The translations under genes were made by a program, and so were the position numbers. Of a stretch of 8,816 bases of DNA, positions 1-6,726 are shown piece by piece. Below the pieces are notes generated by a model that worked only from the letters and a program-made list of their open reading frames with translations, was not told the origin of the DNA and searched no databases. Position 1 is the first letter of the stretch. Each line of letters begins with the position of its first letter. Location: positions 1 to 8,816 of the forward strand of contig JAIRZX010000293.1 of assembly GCA_031267005.1 (NCBI GenBank), read 5' to 3'. The stretch comes from Deltaproteobacteria bacterium. GTDB taxonomy: Bacteria; Desulfobacterota; Desulfarculia; Adiutricales; Adiutricaceae.

Positions 1-1721
1 ACGATGTTCCTCTCCGCCTTGCCGACGGCAAGCGACACCAGGACGGGCGTTTCCGAGGCGCCGCCGTAACCCCTCCGGATAATCTGGTCCATTCCGGCCC
101 TTGCCGCCCTTGCCGCCCCTTTGGCGTTTTTCGCGATTTTCAGTTCCAGGACGTACGTAAGGGATCCGTAGACAACTTCCAGATCCAGACGCCCGCAGTT
201 CTCCGGTTTCTCGGGGGTGGCTTTAGCCCCGGCCATCCACAGGCAGGTTTGCAACATGGACCGGTAGTAGCTCTCTCCCTTTTCCTTTTGGAGCTTGTCC
301 GCCAGCGTCGCCGCCTTGCTCTCGTCCGACGGTTCAAGACTTTTCGAGCCGGATATCTTGCGGATGATTTTTTTGAGTGACCTGACCAGCGGGACTCTGT
401 TCGCGTCCAAGTGGTCACGGTAATGAATGCCCGCAAGAAGTTTAAATAAGACGCTTACCATTCCAGCGATATCGCCGGATGCCAGTCGATCGCCCAGTTC
501 CCGACCTGATTTGCCGATAGCCCCCCAGTCGGAGTTGAAATTCTGCAGAAACAGCTTTGAAACTGACTCTCGCACCTCGCTGTTGGGATAATCCAGGAGA
601 TACGCTCCTCCCTTTGTGGCCCGAAGGGTCAGGTAGCCCGATTGGTAGAGGAACCCTGCAGGCGAAGTGGCGTCAATTTCACCGGGCTGTGTTGCATCGT
701 TGTAGTCCATTTCCTGGCCCCGGAACTGGTCAACCGTAAGCGCCTTATCCCGCAGGTATTTCCTGACGACGGTGTTAGATCCTGATCCCATCCAAAAGTT
801 TCCGAATTTTCTTGCCTTGAAGAACGAAAGGACTGAAAAAGGGTTGTACACCTCGTTTTCGCCGTCAAAGGAAAAACCGTCGTAATATTCTTTGAGTTTA
901 TTTAAAAGCCCTTCTTCGCTCATCTTGAGTTCATGAGCGGTGTGGGTTATGAAAGGAGAGAAATACGTATTCAGCTCTTCATGGGTGTATCCCATGAAAG
1001 CGCTGAATTCTGGGAAAAGGGAAATGTCCAGCAGATTGTTGAGCCTGGAAAACACACCCATTCTGGAAAACTTAGTGACTCCTGTAATGAAGGCGAACTT
1101 GATGTGTTCTTCTTCAGCTTTAATCTGCGTGTAAAACTTTTGCATTATGTTCCGAGTATCGGAAAGCAATTTCTGATCATAAGAAAACTTGTCCCTGCTG
1201 GCAAGGCTAATGACGGGTGCGTCGTACTCATCCAAAAGAAGGACTGCCTTTTGGCCGCTAGCCTCATGTACGTCCCGAATAAGATGAGAAAAGGCGTTTG
1301 CGCAATTAACGCCGCGTAGCGAAACTTTATGCCGCTCGGCGACAATTCCAAGGCGATCCATGATTTCGTCTTGCAAGTTTTCCGTGCTGTCGCCGTCTGC
1401 CACTGGGGACATGTCCAGCCTGATGACTGGGCTGGCTACAAAGTCAGGTGAGCACATATCTTTTTCGGCAGCGAGGCCCTGGAAAAGATCTTTACGGCCC
1501 GAATAGAAGGCATCGAGCGTAGTCACAGTAAGGGACTTTCCGAAACGGCGGGGGCGAGCGCAAAAGACGAACTGAGCTACTGTCTCAAGGTACGTGATAT
1601 ACTTCGTCTTGTCAACGTAGACTGCTTTTTTTTCCCTAAGGTTTTCAAAGGACGCCATCCCAAGGGGAAGAACTGGTAAATCATGGGTCATTTGGTTCGC
1701 ATTCCGGCTTTGGGCCTTCAT
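1..1721 (-). CDS. AAA-ATPase-like / PD-(D/E)XK nuclease-like protein (former DUF1703), C-terminus cut by window edge
   Basis: I translated this by hand: the frame is open from the ATG at 1721 to base 1, 573 codons without a stop. The N-terminus reads LPLGMASFENLREKKAVYVDKT, typical of the AAA-ATPase-like family (PF09820). Seen motifs are a Walker A-like RPRRFGKSL (residues 56-64; the family normally lacks the first P-loop Gly), Walker B LLLDEYDAPV (161-170) and a sensor-type FITGVTKFSRMGVFS (211-225). The C-terminal part matches PDDEXK_9 (PF08011): GRLDLEV with D513, VLELK with E526 and K528, and Q546 in MDQII. The last visible residues, LVSLAVGKAERNI, look like the family's final strand, so probably only a few residues are missing. 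The upstream in-frame stop is TAA about 36 bases before the ATG; M11 (1691) is a second possible start, and neither has a strong Shine-Dalgarno. Codon use is clearly less GC-rich than in the other two genes, suggesting transfer. These proteins are often multicopy and their biological role is unsettled; nuclease activity is inferred from motifs only. Confidence 0.9.
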   Translation of the reverse strand, partial: MKAQSRNANQMTHDLPVLPLGMASFENLREKKAVYVDKTKYITYLETVAQFVFCARPRRFGKSLTVTTLDAFYSGRKDLFQGLAAEKDMCSPDFVASPVIRLDMSPVADGDSTENLQDEIMDRLGIVAERHKVSLRGVNCANAFSHLIRDVHEASGQKAVLLLDEYDAPVISLASRDKFSYDQKLLSDTRNIMQKFYTQIKAEEEHIKFAFITGVTKFSRMGVFSRLNNLLDISLFPEFSAFMGYTHEELNTYFSPFITHTAHELKMSEEGLLNKLKEYYDGFSFDGENEVYNPFSVLSFFKARKFGNFWMGSGSNTVVRKYLRDKALTVDQFRGQEMDYNDATQPGEIDATSPAGFLYQSGYLTLRATKGGAYLLDYPNSEVRESVSKLFLQNFNSDWGAIGKSGRELGDRLASGDIAGMVSVLFKLLAGIHYRDHLDANRVPLVRSLKKIIRKISGSKSLEPSDESKAATLADKLQKEKGESYYRSMLQTCLWMAGAKATPEKPENCGRLDLEVVYGSLTYVLELKIAKNAKGAARAARAGMDQIIRRGYGGASETPVLVSLAVGKAERNI

Positions 1722-1753
1722 TATAGTTGAGGCGTCAGTATTGCCCTTCTTAA

Positions 1754-1782
1754 TTTATACAACAGTCCTGATTTTTGATCAA
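1754..1782 (-). promoter_or_regulatory. Sigma-70-type promoter of the AAA/PDDEXK gene
   Basis: On the minus strand a TTGATC -35 hexamer (1777-1782) and a TATAAA -10 hexamer (1754-1759) are separated by exactly 17 bases. Each differs from consensus at one or two positions. Transcription would begin near 1747, giving a leader of about 25 bases before the ATG at 1721. An AAGAAGGG stretch lies at the predicted transcript start, too far from the ATG to be a normal ribosome site. Position and spacing make this the best promoter in the window. Confidence 0.6.
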
Positions 1783-1892
1783 TTAATGTTTGAAACAAGC
1801 CAGATATAGCGAGTTGGGGTTCGGCGTCCCGGACGCCGGGAGCCCTGTTTCAGCCATGAAGGAGGGGCCGCCCGAGGCAGCGGGGGAGATGC

Positions 1893-1958
1893 ATGGTTAC
1901 CGATTCTCAAAGGATTAATGAATTAAGGAATGGCATCGTAAAAATAGAACTCGAATGA
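1893..1958 (+). CDS. Possible 21-residue small ORF, unknown
   Basis: An ATG at 1893 opens 21 codons ending in TGA at 1956-1958. The peptide begins MVTDSQRINELRN and ends IVKIELE, an amphipathic composition that reads like real protein rather than GC-biased noise. A purine-rich GGGGGAG ends four bases or so before the ATG and could act as a ribosome site. No family is recognised. It could be a small protein, the 5' remnant of a lost gene, or chance. There is no promoter I can point to on the plus strand. Confidence 0.2.
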   Translation: MVTDSQRINELRNGIVKIELE

Positions 1959-2077
1959 GGGCTGGATCGATATTTTTCGGAAAAATGTTTAAATCCATTA
2001 AACGCAGGGACTATTGATATTTGAGCAATATAATTCGACTTTTATTGAAGTCAACTATTTTTTCCACAAGACTCCTA

Positions 2078-2189
2078 ATTCCAATGATTGTTCAAGATTT
2101 CAAAAAATTCTGAGTTTCTATCCTCTATAATGTTTCAAATATCTACTTTGGATATGTGGATTTTTGAAATCTTGAACAATTATTGGAAT
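2078..2189. repeat. Long inverted repeat: 29-bp arms, 54-base loop
   Basis: The left arm (2078-2106, beginning ATTCCAATGATTG) and the right arm (2161-2189, ending AATTATTGGAAT) are reverse complements over 29 bases with one difference. That difference, G2086 opposite T2181, would be a G-U pair in a plus-strand RNA and a C-A mismatch in a minus-strand RNA. The 54-base loop is AT-rich and contains TATAAT at 2126-2131. The outer flanks show no clear target-site duplication. It may be a MITE-like element of about 112 bp, a structured small RNA, or a protein-binding cruciform. It is too long and has too large a loop for an ordinary intrinsic terminator. Confidence 0.85.
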
Positions 2190-2250
2190 AAACAATTCCG
2201 CTGTTAGGACGATATAATATTAATTCCTGTATCCGTTATGGCCCGGCCAG

Positions 2251-3060
2251 ACGGGCTAGATAGCTCCCTGCCATCGACGTGAACGCAGTGTCGTCTCACA
2301 TGGCGTCTGGTGTCGGAGAACTGGCCTCCCCGATTTCCCCTCGGTTCTCAAGTCTACCAGGATTCCTTACGCTTCGCTTCGAGCGACTCAGCTCTCCTCC
2401 TCCGCCCTTCCAGGCCCTCCTCCCGAACAGGCCCTCCTCCCGAAAAACCGCTTCTTCCCAGTCATTTCGCCCACCCGCCCTCGCGACTGGATACGCGCAA
2501 CCAAAGCAGTTTGCGTTTGTTTTGCCGACACTCTCTGGAGGCCCAATATTGCCGGATGATAGGGGAGGGTTTTCGCTGTGGAATCACGGTTTCGTTAAGG
2601 CTGCCGGCTTTGGGCAGAAGCGCCCGGAGGCTCCCGGCTTGCGGTAGGCCGCGCGTTTAGGCAGGAAAAGCCTGGAAGCGCTTTGACGGGCTACGGGGAA
2701 AGATTCGGCGGGCCGAGGGAAGCTAAAGTTGGCGGCCCCTTAATCCGTGCGAGTGCAATTGGACCCGTAGTGCGCTTTCCGGAAAGGCGACAGTCGTCCA
2801 GGCTCCGGCCCTTTGCCGAACCGGTTTCGTTCCCGCTGCCCTCAGGGTACTGGCAGCGGCGCCGCCGGGCGGCGGGCCGTCAATGCCGGGGGGGGCGTTG
2901 TCTGGGCATGGCCTAGCGGGGACGGGGTTCTCGGGCTGAAGGCAGGCGAATTGACAGAAAGCCCAGCAACCCCGGATGCCCCCGAAGGCAGAGAAAGTCT
3001 CGGGCCGGGACTCGCCGTGGCGGGCTGGGAGGGGCCCAGGCGCGTCGGGGAAGGGTGGCG
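2251..3060. other. GC-rich stretch of 0.8 kb without a convincing gene
   Basis: Open frames on both strands here are short, Pro/Ser/Arg-rich and family-less, as expected from GC bias. What can be seen is structure: a perfect 12-bp palindrome CTTTCCGGAAAG (2775-2786), a strong hairpin with stem CCGCTGCC/GGCAGCGG and an 11-base loop (2833-2840 and 2852-2859), and an adjoining hairpin CGCCGC-CGG-GCGGCG (2860-2874). None is followed by a T-run on the minus strand, so I do not call a terminator for the kinase gene that ends at 3061. The 3' end of that transcript is unexplained. Confidence 0.55.
2411..2444. repeat. Perfect 17-bp tandem duplication
   Basis: The sequence CAGGCCCTCCTCCCGAA occurs twice head to tail at 2411-2427 and 2428-2444 with no mismatch. 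The unit is not a multiple of three, which would shift any frame through it, consistent with non-coding DNA. It is most simply a slippage duplication. Confidence 0.85.
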
Positions 3061-5706
3061 TCAGGAGTTGTTCAGGACCCCCGCCAGGCGGTTCCGGATG
3101 GACTCGTACTCGAGGTTCTCGGCCTGCTCCTTCAGCCAGGTCACCAGCTCCCCGTTCTCTTCGTAGCGGAAGCGGCCAAGCTCCTTTATGTCCTTCTTGA
3201 TCTGCGAGGTCTTGAACGCCGCGCAGGAGTCCATGATGCTCTTCAACAGGCCCCGGTCCGGGGAGGGGCGGGTCTCCTTGTCCTCCTCCGGGTCCTTGGG
3301 GCGGATATCGCACAGGAGGGTGTCTATGTCGGAGATGAGGGCGTAGGCGCTCACGATGAAGCCGGGGTTGGCGGTGCGGATGAAGTCGATGTCCCCCCGC
3401 CTGGCGGCCTGCTCCAGTTCCGAGGCGTACTCGCCGACCTTGTGGGCGCAGATGCCGTAGCTGGCGCCCTTCAGGCCGTGGACCTTGATGGCGTAGTCGC
3501 TTATGTCCATCGAGTCCAAAGCGGAGATCTCCTCCAGGACCTTCCGCGTGTGGCGGGACCAGGACTCCAGGAGGGGCAGGTACTGCTCCTCGCGCTCGCC
3601 GCAACGCATGAGCCCCTCGTTTATGTCGAGGCCCGGGATGTAGCGGGCCAGGAGGCGGGAGCCGCCCACCGGCCTTTCGGCGCGGGCCTTTCGGCGGCTC
3701 ACGAGCTCCTGGAACTCCTCCTCCGCCCTGGCGATGGTCTCCTCGTCCTGGCGGTCCCGGATCCACCGGTTCAAGACCGCGTCCAGCTGGAGGACGTCTA
3801 TGGGTTTGGAGATGAACCCCTGGAAGCCGTTCTTGATGAACATGTCCTCGATGCCCACGAGGGCGTTGGCCGTGAGGGCTATGATGGGGACGTTCGCGGC
3901 GTATTCGGTGCCGATCTCGTTTCGGATGATCCTCGCGGCCTCCAGCCCGTCCATGCGCGGCATCATCTGGTCCATGAAGATCACGTCGTAGCGGACCCTG
4001 TCGGCGCGGACGAGCCCAACCGCCTCCTCTCCGGAGGTGGCGCAGTGGCACGTGAGCCCGTAGGGCTCCATCAAGGCCTTCGCGACGTCCAGGTTGGGGG
4101 CCACGTCGTCCACCAGGAGGACCTTGCCGTAGGGCATGTAGTTCCTGGAGAGGGTCTTCGACTGGGTGAGCTTGTTTTCGGTGAAGCGGAAGCTCTTTAT
4201 GTTCTCGACGGTCTGGGCGCCTATGGGGGAGGGGTCCATTATCTCCTGCAGCACGGAGGCCGTGAAGGTGGAGCCCTTGCCGTACTCGCTCTGGACGCTG
4301 ATGGTCCCGTTCATGAGCTCGACCAGCGTCTTCGTGATGGAGAGCCCCAGCCCCGTCCCCTCGATGTAGCGGTTGGCGCGGCGGTCCAGCTGGACGTAGT
4401 TCCCGAAGATGCGGTCCAGATCCTTGGCGCGTATGCCTCGGCCCGTGTCGCTCACGCTGAAGGTGAGAAAGCAGCTCCTGTTGTCCGGGCTCCTCGTGAC
4501 GGAGCTCTTCAGCCTCACCATGCCGCGGTCGGTGTACTTGAAGGCGTTGGAGAGTATGTTGTTCAGGATCTGCTTGATGCGCACCTCGTCGCCCTTGAGC
4601 GTCACCGGGGTGTCGGGGTCCAAGTCGAGCTCCAAGGCTATCGACTTGTTGGCGATGCGCGAGGCGTTCAGGTTGATGGCGTCCGAGATGAGGCTCGGGT
4701 AGCTGTAGGGGGCCAGGAGGAGCTGGAACTTGCCGGACTCCACCTTCGAGATGTCCAGGATGTCGTTGATGATGGAGAGGAGGTTCGCCCCGGCGGAGTA
4801 GATCTTCTCCAGGTTCGCCTGGGTCTTGGCGGGCAGGTCGTTCTGGAGCTCCACGTCCGAGAGCCCCATGATGGTGTTGAGCGGCGTCCGGATCTCGTGG
4901 GACATGTTGGCCAGGAACACGCTCTTGGCCCGGTTGGCCTCCTCGGCCTGGCGGGCCTGCAGGACGTCGGTCTGGTCGTGGAACAGGAGGAGGGTCCCGG
5001 AGAGGGTGACGTCGGGGTCCATGAGCGGCGTGACGTTTATGGAGTAGGTCCTGGGCCGGTCGCTCTTCTTGAATGGTATGACGGTCGAGTACTTGATGAG
5101 CTGCTTGTTGTGGACCGCCTGGAAGAAGATCTGCTCGAGGCTGGTCAAATCCGGCTCGTTTATGTAGCGCCGGAAGATCTCGCGCAGGGTCCTTCCTATG
5201 ACCAGCCCTGAGTGGGAGAGCTCTGCCAGGTGGAGGAAGAAGTTCGTGCAGTACAGGAGCCGGTTGCGGCCGTCGAACACCATGATGATGTTCTGGCTGT
5301 TCTGCATCACCAGGTTGAAGAAGATCTCCTTGGTGCTCCGCTCGGCGGCCAGCACCGCCGAGAGGTTCATGTTGCCGGCGGTCGCCGCCTTGGTCCTCTG
5401 CATGAGTTCCTGGAGGAAGGTGTACTGGCGGATGACCGTCTTGGTTTCCCTCCGCTGGCGCCTCAGCTCCAGCTCGAGGTTCTGGTAGTCCTCCAGCGTG
5501 GGGGCCTGAGGCGTGCCCAGGAGCACGGCCGAGGGCGGGAGCTGGGGCGGCGGCGCCGAGGGCGGCGCGGCCGGGGACGGCGTTCCGGCCGTTGGCGGCG
5601 CGGCCGGGGCGCGCGGTCCCTGGGCCGGCGCGGCTCCGCCGGGGGCGGGCGCGTCGGGGGGCGCGGGTTGCTGGCCGGGAGGCGGCGTGAAGGGTGTATT
5701 GGGCAA
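3061..5706 (-). CDS. Soluble hybrid sensor histidine kinase (PAS-HisKA-HATPase-REC-Hpt)
   Basis: An 881-residue protein predicted to autophosphorylate on His, pass phosphate to an internal receiver Asp and then to an Hpt His, for delivery to a separate response regulator not seen here. Residues 1-65 are a Pro/Ala/Gly-rich low-complexity tail; 70-110 look coiled coil; about 131-248 is PAS-like. HisKA has H270 in NMSHEIRTPL. HATPase_c shows the N box around N383, G1 DTGRGI (D420) and G2 GTGLGL (450-455). The receiver (about 527-648) keeps the acidic pair D533/D534, phospho-acceptor D579 in FMDQMMP, T612 and K634. The Hpt domain (about 690-800) has H743 in VHGLKGASYG. Residues 805-881 form an extra helical module without a named domain. 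No membrane segment or signal peptide is visible, so it should be cytosolic. The start is TTG (5704-5706): an in-frame TGA lies 24-27 bases upstream and no ATG or GTG comes between. GTG at V61 is an alternative start that would remove the low-complexity tail. All catalytic residues are present. Confidence 0.95.
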   Translation of the reverse strand: MPNTPFTPPPGQQPAPPDAPAPGGAAPAQGPRAPAAPPTAGTPSPAAPPSAPPPQLPPSAVLLGTPQAPTLEDYQNLELELRRQRRETKTVIRQYTFLQELMQRTKAATAGNMNLSAVLAAERSTKEIFFNLVMQNSQNIIMVFDGRNRLLYCTNFFLHLAELSHSGLVIGRTLREIFRRYINEPDLTSLEQIFFQAVHNKQLIKYSTVIPFKKSDRPRTYSINVTPLMDPDVTLSGTLLLFHDQTDVLQARQAEEANRAKSVFLANMSHEIRTPLNTIMGLSDVELQNDLPAKTQANLEKIYSAGANLLSIINDILDISKVESGKFQLLLAPYSYPSLISDAINLNASRIANKSIALELDLDPDTPVTLKGDEVRIKQILNNILSNAFKYTDRGMVRLKSSVTRSPDNRSCFLTFSVSDTGRGIRAKDLDRIFGNYVQLDRRANRYIEGTGLGLSITKTLVELMNGTISVQSEYGKGSTFTASVLQEIMDPSPIGAQTVENIKSFRFTENKLTQSKTLSRNYMPYGKVLLVDDVAPNLDVAKALMEPYGLTCHCATSGEEAVGLVRADRVRYDVIFMDQMMPRMDGLEAARIIRNEIGTEYAANVPIIALTANALVGIEDMFIKNGFQGFISKPIDVLQLDAVLNRWIRDRQDEETIARAEEEFQELVSRRKARAERPVGGSRLLARYIPGLDINEGLMRCGEREEQYLPLLESWSRHTRKVLEEISALDSMDISDYAIKVHGLKGASYGICAHKVGEYASELEQAARRGDIDFIRTANPGFIVSAYALISDIDTLLCDIRPKDPEEDKETRPSPDRGLLKSIMDSCAAFKTSQIKKDIKELGRFRYEENGELVTWLKEQAENLEYESIRNRLAGVLNNS

Positions 5707-5708
5707 GA

Positions 5709-5717
5709 GGCGGTCCT
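5709..5717 (-). promoter_or_regulatory. Ribosome site deciding the TTG start of the kinase
   Basis: The minus strand reads AGGACCGCC followed by TC and the TTG start. AGGA sits seven bases before the TTG, a workable Shine-Dalgarno spacing. The same nine bases precede the TTG start of the FIST gene, which supports both start choices. Confidence 0.5.
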
Positions 5718-5808
5718 GGGGCCGTTCCCCTCAGCTATCGGAGAGGCGGCGGCATCAGTCGGGAGTTCGGGTTAAGCTCGCAGGGTGCGGCGCTCCTTAC
5801 GGGAAGCC

Positions 5809-5817
5809 ATTTTAACA
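5809..5817 (-). promoter_or_regulatory. Possible extended -10 promoter of the kinase gene
   Basis: TGTTAAAAT on the minus strand fits an extended -10 (TGn plus TAAAAT, five of six matches to TATAAT). No good -35 hexamer lies at standard spacing, which extended -10 promoters can tolerate. The predicted leader would be about 95 bases. Similar TTTTAA or TTAA clusters recur at about 5832, 5849 and 5860, so the exact element is uncertain. This is the only AT-rich patch between the kinase start and the GC-rich repeat region. Confidence 0.35.
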
Positions 5818-6057
5818 CGGCGAGACGCGGATTTTAAAGCGCAACGGGCTTTTAGGGGTCCTTAAGCGGCGGGCTTCCGGGGCTGGAGGGTGAACGGTCG
5901 CACCCTTTTCCTGCGGTGGCCCCGCCCCGGGGAGGGGGCCCGCTGGCGGCGGGCTCCTCACGGATGCTCCTCCAGGGGGGGCCCGGCCGCAGTCCGCGTT
6001 GCAGCGAAGTGGGGAACGCCCGCCCGGAGCATGAGGCGGCCCCGCAGGCAGGCCCGT

Positions 6058-6410
6058 GAAGGCAACTGAAGCTCGCTTGAGGGCCACGGGAAGGCCCCTG
6101 GAAGGATCCTGGGAGGACCTTGGAAGGACACGTGACGGATCCTGGAAAGAACCAGGAAAGTTCCGGGATGCTGATGGACCCGGCATCGGGACTTGAAGGG
6201 CCCCGGCATGGCCCCGGCGGACGCCGGAAAGGCAATTCGTGGGGCGGATCTCCCTCCGGATGGTCCGGACTGGCCTGCGAGGGCTCTGGCGGAAGGCATT
6301 TCAAGGACCTGCGGAAGGCCTTGGAAGATTCCACAACGGCCGCCGGGAGAGCCGGGATTGTTCCCGGAAGGCTGCCGGGCGGTACCGGAAGGTACCCCCG
6401 GAAAAGCCGG
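6058..6410. repeat. Degenerate tandem array with 11-bp period
   Basis: Consensus unit on the plus strand is GAAGGATCCTG. Ten consecutive 11-base units stay in register from 6068 to 6177, with unit starts at 6068, 6079, 6090, 6101, 6112, 6123, 6134, 6145, 6156 and 6167. The best core is 6090-6166. A GC-only variant, GGCCCCGGCAT then GGCCCCGGCGG, continues the same spacing at 6199-6220. A weaker phase of GGAAGG-like motifs recurs near 6291, 6302, 6313, 6323, 6345, 6355, 6366, 6377, 6387 and 6400. The period is not a multiple of three, so a translated frame would only repeat every 33 bases. It is close to one DNA helical turn. Function unknown. Confidence 0.7.
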
Positions 6411-6615
6411 GCCGGAGCGGGCGCCCGGGCGTGAGGCCGCGGAAACGGCGGCAACGGCCCGGGATCCAGTCAGCAAGGGCCCCGCCGTCCGGAAAGGCGG
6501 CCAGTCCGGCCGCTCCGGGGACGGAGGGAGTTTCGGGCCTGCGGCCGGGGGACCGCTGGTAACCGGCCATGATGCGTCTGGGGTCCAGGCGGCTTGCTGG
6601 GAAGCCTCCTCGGCT

Positions 6616-6650
6616 CTTGCCGTGCCGGCCGGTTTGGCCGGTACGGCAAG
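6616..6650. repeat. Strong hairpin, 15-bp stem and 5-base loop
   Basis: The left arm CTTGCCGTGCCGGCC (6616-6630) and the right arm GGCCGGTACGGCAAG (6636-6650) pair over 15 positions around a GGTTT loop, with one non-Watson-Crick position (G against T, a G-U pair in a plus-strand RNA). No T-run follows on either strand, so it is not a standard intrinsic terminator. It lies between the FIST and kinase genes and could be an RNA-processing or attenuation structure, a REP-like element, or a protein site. Confidence 0.75.
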
Positions 6651-6726
6651 GGTCGGGGAGGGGCGGCTGGCGGGGAACCAGGGACGTCGCCCGCCCGGCA
6701 AGGGCGCGGCCCGTTCCCCCGGAGGG

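Larger units (their letters stand above)
1783..2250. other. AT-rich intergenic stretch without a clear gene
   Basis: Apart from a GC-rich patch at about 1815-1892, this stretch is much more AT-rich than the surrounding DNA. The patch holds a small hairpin, stem CGGCGT/ACGCCG (1822-1827 and 1833-1838), with no T-run on either side. Further on there is a near-palindrome, ATTTTTCGGAAAAAT (1972-1986), and the long inverted repeat described separately. Two perfect TATAAT hexamers on the plus strand (2126-2131 and 2213-2218) have no recognisable -35 partner. No frame gives a family-like protein. Confidence 0.6.

Noticed and set aside
933..1319. 128-codon plus-strand frame inside the AAA/PDDEXK gene
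   Set aside because: Antisense to an intact gene containing Walker B and sensor motifs on the minus strand.
2078..2189. Intrinsic terminator
   Set aside because: The 54-base loop and AT-rich 29-bp stem do not resemble a GC-rich short hairpin followed by a T-run, and no gene ends next to it.
2279..2660. Two overlapping plus-strand frames of about 120 codons
   Set aside because: Ser/Pro/Arg-rich products without a family, no ribosome site seen, and the region includes a 17-bp frame-shifting tandem duplication.
2723..4051. 442-codon minus-strand frame overlapping the kinase 3' end
   Set aside because: It overlaps the confirmed kinase frame by nearly 1 kb. The product is Arg/Pro/Gly-rich and non-family.
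3055..5211. 718-codon plus-strand open frame opposite the kinase
   Set aside because: It is the antisense shadow of a gene whose every catalytic motif is on the minus strand. Its product is Val/Leu/Gly/Asp-rich with no family signature, as expected opposite a GC-rich gene.
6058..6410. CRISPR array
   Set aside because: The repeat unit is only 11 bp with no spacers and is degenerate throughout; no cas gene is present.
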